Source: Pseudomonas sp. AB6
GTDB taxonomy: Bacteria > Pseudomonadota > Gammaproteobacteria > Pseudomonadales > Pseudomonadaceae
Reading direction: 5' to 3'
Length of the DNA: 64,000 nt
Assembly (NCBI RefSeq): GCF_034314105.1
Contig: NZ_JAVIWJ010000001.1
Location: 1,117,501-1,181,500, forward strand
Shown piece after piece: positions 10,254-17,656 of the stretch (positions are counted from its first letter, which is position 1; each line of letters starts with the position of its first letter). The translations under genes were made by a program, and so were the position numbers. The notes under the pieces are model-generated. The model ran no database searches. It was given only the letters and a program-made list of their open reading frames with translations, and was not told where the DNA came from.

Positions 10254-10991
10254 CTAACTGTCACGGTGGGCGCCATTGACTGGCAGACGGCTGCCCAATC
10301 GGTAGCGCGATGACGGATGAACCAGGCGCACATAAGTAACAATTTTGGCGCCACTCCAAGTTCGACGCATCAGCACTAGACAAGGTTCGTTGGTGTCGAT
10401 TTGCAGGTGTCGGCTTTCGTCGCTGCTGGGATGGCTGGCCTCGACAATGTGCTCCATTTCATCGGGGCGAATCACGTTCAACAAGTATCTGGCGGGCTGT
10501 AGCTGTTCCCCGAAAGACTGCTGCAGAAATTCCGGCACTAGCTCAGGATTAACATAACGGTCCTCCAGTTGAACCGGCACTCCCTCTTCAGAATGCACGC
10601 ACAACAAATGAAATACTGACGTGCCGGTGGGCAGGGCAAGGGCTGCTGCTACCGCCATCGAAGCCGCTTCTCGACCCAGGTGCAGTACTTTGCAGGAATA
10701 ACGATGACCCCGGGCGATGATTTCGTCAGCGATGGCGGTGATGCGCAGCAAATTGGACTGCGGTTTGCTCTTGGCGACGAAGGTGCCGACGCCAGACACG
10801 CGGACCAAGTGGCCTTCTTCTGTAAGTTCGCGCAACGCCCGGTTAACCGTCATGCGCGACATGCCCAACTCTTGTACCAGGCGGTTTTCCGAAGGAATGA
10901 GATCCCCCGGCGTCCATTCGCCGGAGCGAAGTTTGCTTTGGACAAAATCCTTCGCGCGCCGATATAGGGCTTGCGGTGCAGTTTTAATCAT
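10254..10991 (-). CDS. GntR/UTRA regulator, HutC-like repressor
   Basis: A 245-aa regulator of the HutC subfamily. The N-terminal winged helix (about 8-75) shows 'LYRRAKDFVQSKLRSGEW', 'LIPSENRLVQELGMSRMTVN' and 'EGHLVRVSGVGTFVA'. The UTRA ligand-binding domain follows ('QLEDRYVNPELVPEFL' and a C-terminal 'YRLGSRLPV'). Its ATG overlaps the remaining stop of the broken aminotransferase gene (ATGA, 10990-10993), so it is the last gene of the ABC-transporter operon. It most likely represses this locus through the three TGTATATACA-type sites at 14555, 16253 and 16540, with a histidine- or urocanate-like inducer by analogy with HutC. Regulator and sites look intact although two enzyme genes are broken. 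Confidence 0.88.
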   Translation of the reverse strand: MIKTAPQALYRRAKDFVQSKLRSGEWTPGDLIPSENRLVQELGMSRMTVNRALRELTEEGHLVRVSGVGTFVAKSKPQSNLLRITAIADEIIARGHRYSCKVLHLGREAASMAVAAALALPTGTSVFHLLCVHSEEGVPVQLEDRYVNPELVPEFLQQSFGEQLQPARYLLNVIRPDEMEHIVEASHPSSDESRHLQIDTNEPCLVLMRRTWSGAKIVTYVRLVHPSSRYRLGSRLPVNGAHRDS

Positions 10992-11326
10992 CAGGCGCTC
11001 GTTGTCTGTTGTTCGACGAGGGCATTGGCCAACGCGTTGAGAAACAGGTCGTTGTATTCACAGTTGCCCACGGACACCCGCAAATATTTGGTATACCCCG
11101 GCTCACGCTATGGCTTGAGAATCACGTCCTGGCGCTGCAGTGATTGATTCAGGGTTTCGGCGTTATACACCGTGCTGAAGAACAGAAAATTCGCCATGGA
11201 CGGCACACACTCGATACCCAAAATCGTCGTGGTCGAGCGCGCCGCGTCCGAGCTGGGGCCCGCGTTGTATCTGGCCAGCTCACGTACTCCGGCACGAGCC
11301 AGCAGGTGCAGGTCGGAAATACTCAT
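10990..11326 (-). pseudogene. HisC-like PLP aminotransferase, deleted and interrupted
   Basis: The N-terminus 'MSISDLHLLARAGVRELARY' (about 30 residues) is joined in frame to a C-terminal piece 'ILGIECVPSMANFLFFSTVY', so roughly 240 central residues, including the PLP lysine, are missing. The remaining frame is then cut by TAG at 11108-11110, after which 'REPGYTKYLRVSVGN' and the natural C-terminus continue to the stop at 10990. Family members usually have Trp at the stop position (KPWREPGYT), so TGG to TAG is likely. It overlaps the ATPase gene by ATGA at its start and gntR by ATGA at its end, preserving operon structure. It cannot make an active transaminase. Confidence 0.88.
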
Positions 11327-12225
11327 GCTGGGTCGACCTCTTTGGTGTCCTGCCAGAACGCGTTGCGGTCCAGGTAATTCTGTAAAAACTGCTGCAAACG
11401 CGGGTGTTCAGCGTTATGAAAAATCTCCCGTGGCGTACCTCGAGCCACCACTTCACCGTGATCGAGGAACACTACGCTATCCGCTACTTGTGCTGCGAAG
11501 CCCATTTCATGGGTCACCACCACCATGGTCATGCCTTCTTTGGCCAAGGTCTTCATGACTTGCAGGACCTCACCGACCAGTTCCGGGTCGAGGGCAGACG
11601 TTGGCTCATCGAACAGCATGATGTGTGGTTCCATGGCCAATGCCCGAGCAATCGCCACCCGCTGTTGTTGACCGCCAGAGAGCTGCGCCGGGTAAGAATC
11701 TCCTTTGTGCGCCAAGCCAACCTTGTCGAGCATAGCCATGGCGCGTGTGCGCGCTTCATCGCCTGATAACTTGCGCACCCGCAGCAGCGCTTCGCAAACA
11801 TTGCCCATCGCCGTCATGTGCGGCCATAGATTGAACTGTTGAAACACCATGCCGACATTACGCCGCGCCAGATTGATCTGAGACTGCGCCGCGCGTTTAC
11901 GACCCTTGCCTTTATCGGGCCCCCAGCCAAGCAGTTGCCCTTCAATATGAATCTCGCCCTCGTCGTACTCTTCCAGAAACGCCATGCTGCGCAGCAGGGT
12001 GCTTTTGCCTGAACCTGAAGGGCCGATCAGGCACACCACCTCGGAACGCCGCACCTGCAAATCGATACCTTTGAGCACACGCGATGTGCCGAAGCTTTTG
12101 CCAACACCCTGCAATTTCAATATCGGTTCGACGTTGCCGGAGAGTGCTTCGAGAGTCTTCATCGCTTCACCTGATTGCTTCGTTGCCGATAAATGCGCGG
12201 CAGTAGGATCTAAGAGGGTAATCAT
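11323..12225 (-). CDS. Polar amino-acid ABC transporter ATPase
   Basis: This is the cytosolic ATP-hydrolysing subunit of a HisP/GlnQ-type importer. It shows Walker A 'GPSGSGKST', the Q-loop 'NVGMVFQQFNLWPHMTAMGN', signature 'LSGGQQQR', Walker B 'IMLFDEPTSALDP' and the switch His in 'VVVTHEMGF'. Two starts are possible: ATG 12225, which overlaps the stop of the upstream permease gene (ATGA), and ATG 12162, which has a good AGGTGA site and gives 279 aa, closer to the usual start before the ABC domain. The insertion 'GWGPDKGKGRKRAAQSQ' before the Q-loop is a moderate family variation. It works with the two permeases and binding protein encoded upstream. Confidence 0.92.
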   Translation of the reverse strand: MITLLDPTAAHLSATKQSGEAMKTLEALSGNVEPILKLQGVGKSFGTSRVLKGIDLQVRRSEVVCLIGPSGSGKSTLLRSMAFLEEYDEGEIHIEGQLLGWGPDKGKGRKRAAQSQINLARRNVGMVFQQFNLWPHMTAMGNVCEALLRVRKLSGDEARTRAMAMLDKVGLAHKGDSYPAQLSGGQQQRVAIARALAMEPHIMLFDEPTSALDPELVGEVLQVMKTLAKEGMTMVVVTHEMGFAAQVADSVVFLDHGEVVARGTPREIFHNAEHPRLQQFLQNYLDRNAFWQDTKEVDPA

Positions 12226-12893
12226 CGCGGTTGCTTGTGCATGAAACGGCCGACCCGTACTTCAAGAAACATACCCAGCCGCGAGCACATTTCCACCAAC
12301 ACCAAGTACCCGATGCACAGCACCAGCAGGGTCTCAACGAAGGCGAACGTTTCTGAACCGATGCCGGTGAGGACCATGGTCAGTTCGGGGATGGTGATGA
12401 TCGACAGAACCGCAGTTTCCTTGCACAGCACGCTGACCATATTCACCAGCGCCGGAAGGATGATCACCAGCATTTGCGGAATCTGAATGCGCACGATGCA
12501 CTGCATCTTGCTGATGCCCAGGCAGTCAGCAGCTTCCAGTTGCCCGTGCGCCACTGACTCAAAACCGCTGCGGAAGATCTCGGCGAAATACACGCTGCCG
12601 TAAATGCCCAGCCCAAGAATGCCGGCCGGGATCGGGTCAAGGTTGAGACCGAACGACGGTCCGCCGTAGTACACCAAAAACAGCTGCACCAGAAACGGTG
12701 TACTTCGAATCATTTCGATGAACACCCGCAACGGTGCACGAATCAGCTTGTTGCCAAACAATTGAGCAATCGCGATCAGCATGCCCAGCAGTACACCCAG
12801 CACGACACCGGCTGACCACGTACCAAGGGTGACCAGAAAACCGTCGCCGATCTCACTCAGGTGGTCAGTAATAATCCGGGGATCGAAAATCAT
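12222..12893 (-). CDS. Polar amino-acid ABC transporter permease (second)
   Basis: A HisM/GlnP-type inner-membrane permease (223 aa) with about five TM segments. The conserved EAA-type loop that contacts the ATPase reads 'AADCLGISKMQCIVRIQIPQ'. I chose ATG 12893 because it overlaps the stop of the preceding permease (ATGA, 12890-12893) and gives the normal length; a longer in-frame start lies inside that gene. With the permease at 12890-13549 it forms the heterodimeric channel. The imported amino acid is not determined; the HutC-like regulator suggests a histidine-like or aromatic substrate. Confidence 0.92.
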   Translation of the reverse strand: MIFDPRIITDHLSEIGDGFLVTLGTWSAGVVLGVLLGMLIAIAQLFGNKLIRAPLRVFIEMIRSTPFLVQLFLVYYGGPSFGLNLDPIPAGILGLGIYGSVYFAEIFRSGFESVAHGQLEAADCLGISKMQCIVRIQIPQMLVIILPALVNMVSVLCKETAVLSIITIPELTMVLTGIGSETFAFVETLLVLCIGYLVLVEMCSRLGMFLEVRVGRFMHKQPR

Positions 12894-13549
12894 GCGGTTC
12901 GCTCCTTCAGATGGCGTTCTAGCAGGCCGCCAAAGAACGCCAGCGGAATATTGATCAGGCAATAGAAGCCCGCAAGCATCAGGTAATCCTGAACAAACAT
13001 GTAATCGCTGGCGGCAATGTTCTGCGCGGTGCGGGTCAAGTCAGCAAGACCGACCACCGACACCAGCGAGGACGCCTTGACCAGCAGAATCATTTCATTC
13101 ACCAGGCCCGGCAGGGTCAGGCGAACCGCTTGGGGCACTTGAATCCGCACCAGCATTTGCGCCGAGCTCATGCCTAGCAGGCCTGCGGCTTCCAGTTGCC
13201 CAGCCGGAATTGCGAGAAAACCACCGCGCATAATTTCCGCGATATAGGCCCCCGCCGCCAGGGACAGGCCAATCACTGCCGCTGCGGTGGGCGACATGTT
13301 CGGCAGGCCGATACGTGGCAGGAAATAGTAGATAAACAGCAGTTGCACCAGCAGCGGAATGCCGCGGAACACGAAAATATAGGCGCCACCCAAGCGTCTT
13401 AGCAGGGGCACGGGCGAGAGTCGCAAGCTGCCGACAATCACGCCAATCACAAAACCGATGGCCAGTGCTGCCGTGGAGACTTCGAGCGTCACCAGCAAGC
13501 TGCTCAGCAACAGTGGAGCGTTTTGCAGCAGAAGCGGCCAATCGAACAT
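12890..13549 (-). CDS. Polar amino-acid ABC transporter permease (first)
   Basis: A 219-aa HisQ/GlnP-type permease. It has hydrophobic segments from residue 8 on, the motif 'YIFVFRGIPLLVQLLFIYYF' and the EAA loop 'EAAGLLGMSSAQMLVRIQVPQ'. It follows the binding-protein gene by 68 bases, which contain only a small hairpin, and is coupled to the second permease by an ATGA overlap. Its own ATG is at the expected family position. Confidence 0.92.
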   Translation of the reverse strand: MFDWPLLLQNAPLLLSSLLVTLEVSTAALAIGFVIGVIVGSLRLSPVPLLRRLGGAYIFVFRGIPLLVQLLFIYYFLPRIGLPNMSPTAAAVIGLSLAAGAYIAEIMRGGFLAIPAGQLEAAGLLGMSSAQMLVRIQVPQAVRLTLPGLVNEMILLVKASSLVSVVGLADLTRTAQNIAASDYMFVQDYLMLAGFYCLINIPLAFFGGLLERHLKERTA

Positions 13550-13617
13550 CGTGTCACTCCAGCATCGTTAACCGCCGACCCATCCGGGTCAGCGATCCAT
13601 CATCGTCCCTGCCCGAA

Positions 13618-14454
13618 TTACCAGGAAGGGTTGAAATCAGCTTTCGGCACATCCATTTCAGCGCCTAGCCATTTTTTCTGCAGGGCAGCGAGGCGGCCAT
13701 CGTCATGCATTTTCAGCATGGCTGCGTCGAGTGCGGCGATCAGGCTGTCAGCGTCAGCATCTTTGCGACCGAGGAACGCGAAGTAGGATTTCTTACCAAA
13801 CGGAGGCATGACCACTTTGTAGAGTTTCGGTTTCTCGGCCGCGACGTAGGATACATTTGGCAACGAGTTGGCCACGGCGACGATACGTTTGGCGGCCAAG
13901 TCGGCGTAGGCCTGGTTATTGTCGACGTATTCACGAATCGTGACTTTTTCCGGCAGGGTCGCGGCGAAGGCTTTGAGTTCTTCGAGCTGAGCCGATCCTT
14001 TGCCCGCACCGACGGTTTTGCCAGCAATGTCCTCAGGCTTTTTAATGGTCTCGTCTTTAGCGCCGATCATCAGCGCGACGGTCGCTTCGGCGATAGGCAT
14101 CACGAAGTGATAACGCTCTTTACGCGCCTTGGTCTCGATGATTGGGCCCGCAACCACGTCGAATTTCTTGGCTTCCAGGCCAGGCAATACGCTCGGCCAT
14201 GGCAGGTCGAGGAACTTGACCTTAACCCCCAACTCCTTGCCCAGTTGCTCAAACAGCTCAGAGTTCATGCCTTTCTGCTTACCGTTCTCGGTGAAGTCAA
14301 ACGGTGCGAACTGCAGTTCGGTGCCGACAACCAATTCACCGGCTTTTTTCACGTCAGCCAGTTGGTCGGCGTGGGCGGCGAGGGGAACGATGGCCAAGGC
14401 CACGGCAGCGCACAGGCGGCCAAATGTCTTGCTGAAAAGAGAATCGAGTTGCAT
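13618..14454 (-). CDS. Periplasmic amino-acid binding protein (SBP family 3)
   Basis: This is the substrate-binding component of the ABC importer (278 aa). A signal peptide ends 'IVPLAAHADQLADV', then the family-3 start 'GELVVGTELQFAPFDFTENG' and the ligand-pocket region 'MNSELFEQLGKELGVKVKFL'. It is the first gene of a tightly packed unit with two permeases, ATPase, broken aminotransferase and gntR. A HutC-type half-match cGTATATACA sits about 100 bases upstream (14555-14564). Ligand unknown; a family-3 protein in a HutC-like locus suggests a polar or aromatic amino acid. Confidence 0.9.
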   Translation of the reverse strand: MQLDSLFSKTFGRLCAAVALAIVPLAAHADQLADVKKAGELVVGTELQFAPFDFTENGKQKGMNSELFEQLGKELGVKVKFLDLPWPSVLPGLEAKKFDVVAGPIIETKARKERYHFVMPIAEATVALMIGAKDETIKKPEDIAGKTVGAGKGSAQLEELKAFAATLPEKVTIREYVDNNQAYADLAAKRIVAVANSLPNVSYVAAEKPKLYKVVMPPFGKKSYFAFLGRKDADADSLIAALDAAMLKMHDDGRLAALQKKWLGAEMDVPKADFNPSW

Positions 14455-14554
14455 TGGGTAACTCCTTCAGATGAACGCTGTTAGGTGTACGCGGATTCTT
14501 ACTGAGCGGTAAGCATGGTGTGGCGCATTGAGACTGCAGTTAGCGTGCCATACT

Positions 14555-14564
14555 CGTATATACA
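14555..14564. promoter_or_regulatory. HutC-type operator, SBP promoter
   Basis: cGTATATACA matches TGTATATACA at 9 of 10 positions and lies in the gap upstream of the binding-protein gene. HutC of Pseudomonas is known to bind TGTA-N2-TACA, so this is a probable binding site of the GntR/UTRA regulator at the end of the same operon. Confidence 0.6.
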
Positions 14565-14578
14565 ACCAGCTATGACCT

Positions 14579-15955
14579 TCAGCTGAGTATTTTTCCCGGG
14601 TTGAGAATCCCACGTGGGTCGTAGCAATCCTTGAGCTGCTGCATCGCCTGGCGCACTTGGGCGTTCACCGAATGGTGAAGAAACTCGCGCTTGAGCAGGC
14701 CGATGCCATGTTCAGCCGACACCGATCCGCCCATTTCACCGACAGCGGTATAGACCAGGTCTTCAATCTCCAGAATGGGCGCCGGTTGTGGCAACGAATT
14801 ACAGTCCACGGTCAGGTGCAGATTGCTGTCACCGATGTGGCCGAAATACACGCTGTGGTTACCGGGCCAGCGCTGTGCCAGCCGTTGACGACAGGTTTGG
14901 GCAAATTCGCCAATCTGGCCAATGGGCAAACTGACGTCGAAATTCAGCGGGGTCATGCGCAGTGGGAATTCGCCGGTGGCTTCGCGGATCTTCCACAACG
15001 CCCGGGCTTGAGCCTGGGAGCTCGCTAACACGGCATCGATGACCTCCCCGGCCTCAAACGCGGCTTCCAGTGTTTGCTCCAACAGCGCCAGTGGCCCGCC
15101 GGATTCGAACAACACGTACAGCGGATATTCCTGGGAAATTGGCGCCACGGGCTTTTCCAGCCATGACACGCTGAGGCGATAGAAGTCCTGCCACATTAAT
15201 TCATAGGCCTGCGGGGTTCCGGCGCTGCGCTGCAAGCGACGGAGCAAATTCACCGCGCTGGCGTAATCGGGCAGGGCGCAAAGCAAGGTGGTGGTTTCAC
15301 CCGGAAACGGCGCGAGCTTCAAGACGGCGCGGGTGATTACCCCAAGCGTGCCTTCGCTGCCGATAAAGCACTGTTTTAAGTCATAACCACAGTTGTTCTT
15401 GATCATCTTGTTCAGCAGGTTGAGCACCCGACCGTCGGCCAACACCACCTCCAGCCCAAGCACCAATTCCCGGGTCATGCCGTAGCGAATCACCGCATTA
15501 CCCCCGGCGTTGGTCGCGATATTGCCGCCGATCTGGCATGAGCCGCGCGCGCCAAGATCCAGCGGAAACAAAAATCCTGCGTCAAGCGCTGCCTGCTGAA
15601 TCTCCTGCAACCTGGTACCGGCCCATACAGTGACGGTGGCCGCCGCCGAGTCGATCTCCTCGATGCCACGCAGGCGCTCCAGCGACAGGGCGATGTCCGT
15701 TTCCCGTGGCACTGCGCCCCCGGCCAAACCGGTCATCCCACCTTGAGGCACCACCGGTTGGTGTGCCTCGTTGCAAATGCGCAGTGCATCGGCGACCTGC
15801 TGCGTACTGGTCGGTAACAACAGGGCTGCGGGGCAAGCGGGGGCGTGTCCGGTCCAGTCGCTGTAATGCCGTTGATTGATGGCCGCACCGGTAAGCACCG
15901 CCGCTTCGCCCAGTGCCTCGCGCAATTGATCAAGGGTTTGCTGCAGGTCGTTCAT
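14579..15955 (-). CDS. FAD-linked oxidase, GlcD/D-2-hydroxyacid dehydrogenase type
   Basis: A 458-aa flavoprotein of the PCMH/VAO fold, related to D-lactate and D-2-hydroxyglutarate dehydrogenases. The FAD-binding half contains 'VVPQGGMTGLAGGAVPRET', 'GSCQIGGNIATNAGGNAVIR' and 'NNCGYDLKQCFIGSEGTLGV'. The C-terminal cap has 'YFGHIGDSNLHLTV' and 'SAEHGIGLLKREFLHHS', with the metal/substrate histidines of the family. It probably oxidises a D-2-hydroxy acid to a 2-oxo acid with electrons to the respiratory chain. Directly upstream are a fragment of an ammonia-lyase gene and an intact HutC-type operator (16253). In a histidine- or aromatic-acid route it could act on the aryl-lactate formed after transamination and reduction; this is inference. 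Confidence 0.85.
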   Translation of the reverse strand: MNDLQQTLDQLREALGEAAVLTGAAINQRHYSDWTGHAPACPAALLLPTSTQQVADALRICNEAHQPVVPQGGMTGLAGGAVPRETDIALSLERLRGIEEIDSAAATVTVWAGTRLQEIQQAALDAGFLFPLDLGARGSCQIGGNIATNAGGNAVIRYGMTRELVLGLEVVLADGRVLNLLNKMIKNNCGYDLKQCFIGSEGTLGVITRAVLKLAPFPGETTTLLCALPDYASAVNLLRRLQRSAGTPQAYELMWQDFYRLSVSWLEKPVAPISQEYPLYVLFESGGPLALLEQTLEAAFEAGEVIDAVLASSQAQARALWKIREATGEFPLRMTPLNFDVSLPIGQIGEFAQTCRQRLAQRWPGNHSVYFGHIGDSNLHLTVDCNSLPQPAPILEIEDLVYTAVGEMGGSVSAEHGIGLLKREFLHHSVNAQVRQAMQQLKDCYDPRGILNPGKILS

Positions 15956-15989
15956 CGGTTCAGCTCACGGCAAAAGGGAAGAGTAGGCG

Positions 15990-16235
15990 TTAAGCGTAGG
16001 TCGTGACTGTCAAGTGGACGCACGTTTGACTTTTGCCCAGCAATGACAAGGCGAGACGCAATTCCTGCGCCAGTAAAGCCTGTCGATTTGCGCCGATTGA
16101 CTGCGCACGGCTTGAATCCGAGGGTCGAACGGCACGTCCGAGCGCATTCAGGACATCGACGCTAAGACTGCCTGCCACCACAGCCGCACTGAACAGTTTT
16201 TCGGCGGCGAACAAGCCGCGCAAGTTCGGTGTAGG
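15990..16235 (-). pseudogene. Fragment of a histidine/aromatic ammonia-lyase (HutH family)
   Basis: In one minus-strand frame the piece 'GLFAAEKLFSAAVVAGSLSV' followed by DVLN matches the lyase region that normally reads like 'AGALSLEAL'. One base out of frame the sequence continues 'RSDVPFDPRIQAVR' with SQSAQID (16079-16146), the conserved 'PFDPRIHAVR..GQID' block of the family. The original frame then resumes with 'RQALLAQELRLAL'. So about 70 of some 500 residues remain, with at least two frameshifts and without N-terminus, MIO (Ala-Ser-Gly) region or C-terminal half. It lies directly before the FAD oxidase in the same direction. It is not functional. Confidence 0.62.
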
Positions 16236-16252
16236 AGGAGCGGCTACGTAAG

Positions 16253-16266
16253 CCTGTATATACAGG
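16253..16266. promoter_or_regulatory. HutC-type operator (perfect palindrome)
   Basis: CCTGTATATACAGG is a perfect 14-base palindrome containing TGTA-TA-TACA, the reported core of Pseudomonas HutC sites. It lies upstream of the lyase fragment and FAD oxidase (minus strand) and about 350 bases before the oxygenase (plus strand). Confidence 0.7.
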
Positions 16267-16539
16267 TAAAGCAAGATGTAAGCCAACGCATCGGCAGGCT
16301 GCCTTGAACCGCACTCATATTGCTGTTTAGCCAATGCTTAATGCACGTATCGGCTGAGGTTTTTCCGCAATTGTCACTGAAAGTTGCACCTATTGAGGTC
16401 GCTGTGCACAGCGCTGGGCAAACAGAAGTCACACTAAGACGGGGTAAAGGCGTTCCCACCGCGGGATCGGCGAACGATTGGCTTTTGGCATGGGTTTTTT
16501 TGGCGGGGTCAGCAACAGGCGGCACAGTAAATGCTTGTA
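16267..16539. other. Divergent control region, no gene recognised
   Basis: These bases lie between two HutC-type operators. Reading frames here (for example 16320-16631) show no family likeness and run through the operator and promoter of the oxygenase. I interpret the stretch as spacer left after deletion of the lyase gene's first part, plus promoter DNA. Confidence 0.45.
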
Positions 16540-16553
16540 CCTGTATATACCGG
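16540..16553. promoter_or_regulatory. HutC-type operator, oxygenase promoter
   Basis: CCTGTATATACCGG differs from the palindrome at 16253 by one base. It lies 62 bases before the oxygenase ATG, a position suited to blocking transcription of that gene. Confidence 0.65.
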
Positions 16554-16614
16554 CTGTTTCTGATGCCGCGCTTTCTTTTATCAATTACGCCTGCGATATC
16601 TGACAGGAGAAAGT

Positions 16615-17577
16615 ATGACCTCCAGCACTAATCTTCCTTTAATCGACATGTCCGGCGTTCGCGAGGGCGATCAAGCCAGCATCCAACGAGCCGGCGACGC
16701 GATTCGCCAGGCTTGCTGTGATACCGGGTTCTTTTACATCGTCAATCACGGCGTCCCGCAAGCAGTGATCGATCGCGCTATGGCAGCGGCTGCGCAGTTC
16801 TTCGCTTACTCTGCCGAGACCAAGCGCCAAGTGGCGGTCAACAAACGCCACCGTGGCTGGCATGCATTGGGCGGGGCGCTGATGTACGAAGCGACCAAGC
16901 CAGACCTCAAGGAGTTTTTCAGCATCGGTTTGGAGTTGCCCGAAGATGACCCGAGCGTATTAGCCGGTGAAGCCTTGCGCGGCCCCAATCAATGGCCGGC
17001 GTTCATGCCCGAACTGCAAGCAGCGCTGGGCGGGTATTACGTGGAAATCGGCAAAGCCGGAGCTGACCTGTTGGTAGCCGTGGCGGCTGGGCTGGGCATT
17101 GAAAGCGATTTTTTCAGTGGCAAATACCGCAAGCCGCTGCAACGCACACAAATGGTTTATTACCCACCGCATCCGCCCGTTGCCGAAACCGACCAATTCG
17201 GCGTTGCCCCGCACACCGATTACGGCTGCATCACGTTGCTGTATCAGGACAACAGCGGCGGTTTACAGGTGCGTGAATTGAGTAGTAATAGTTGGATCGA
17301 CGCCACACCGATTCCCGGCAGCCTGGTGGTCAATGTCGGTGATTTGTTGGCGCGTTGGTCGAACAACCGCTTCAGTTCGACGCTCCACCGGGTGATCAAC
17401 ACATCCGGTCACGAGCGTTACTCCATCGCGACTTTTTTCGACCCGACCTACAGCGCCGTGGTCGATCCATGTGATTTGGGAATGGAGGCCGCCAGCAGTA
17501 TGTATCCACCGGTCGCGGCGGGGGATTACATCCTTAAGCGCATAGATGACTCGATGGCGTATCGGAAGAAGGTTTGA
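16615..17577 (+). CDS. 2OG-Fe(II)-type oxygenase, isopenicillin-N-synthase family
   Basis: A 320-aa non-haem iron oxygenase. The N-terminal DIOX_N region carries 'ACCDTGFFYIVNHGVPQAVI'. The jelly-roll core has the iron ligands H200-x-D202 ('PHTDYGCITLLYQ') and H258 ('TLHRVIN'), and R268-x-S270 ('ERYSIATFFDP'), which normally binds the 2-oxoglutarate carboxylate. All key residues are present. A good ribosome site (caggaga) precedes ATG 16615. It is transcribed away from the FAD oxidase and has its own HutC-type operator, so it belongs to the same regulon. The substrate is unknown; hydroxylation of an amino acid or aromatic acid is likely. Confidence 0.87.
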   Translation: MTSSTNLPLIDMSGVREGDQASIQRAGDAIRQACCDTGFFYIVNHGVPQAVIDRAMAAAAQFFAYSAETKRQVAVNKRHRGWHALGGALMYEATKPDLKEFFSIGLELPEDDPSVLAGEALRGPNQWPAFMPELQAALGGYYVEIGKAGADLLVAVAAGLGIESDFFSGKYRKPLQRTQMVYYPPHPPVAETDQFGVAPHTDYGCITLLYQDNSGGLQVRELSSNSWIDATPIPGSLVVNVGDLLARWSNNRFSSTLHRVINTSGHERYSIATFFDPTYSAVVDPCDLGMEAASSMYPPVAAGDYILKRIDDSMAYRKKV

Positions 17578-17624
17578 ACGGCAGAGGGTAATCAATTTTG
17601 GTGACGACCCGATCTGTCTGAGCA

Positions 17625-17649
17625 GCGCGGTGTTTCAGACACACCGCGC
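17625..17649. terminator. Hairpin between convergent genes
   Basis: GCGCGGTGT (17625-17633) and ACACCGCGC (17641-17649) form a perfect 9-bp stem with a 7-base loop between the oxygenase and tyrB stop codons. There is no T tract, so termination is likely but not certain. Confidence 0.5.
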
Positions 17650-17656
17650 CACCGGC

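Noticed and set aside
13705..14484. A 259-codon frame antisense to the binding-protein gene
   Set aside because: It overlaps a clear SBP gene completely and looks like a complement artefact.
16320..16631. A 103-codon plus-strand frame before the oxygenase
   Set aside because: It crosses the HutC-type operator and the oxygenase ribosome site, and is better read as control DNA.
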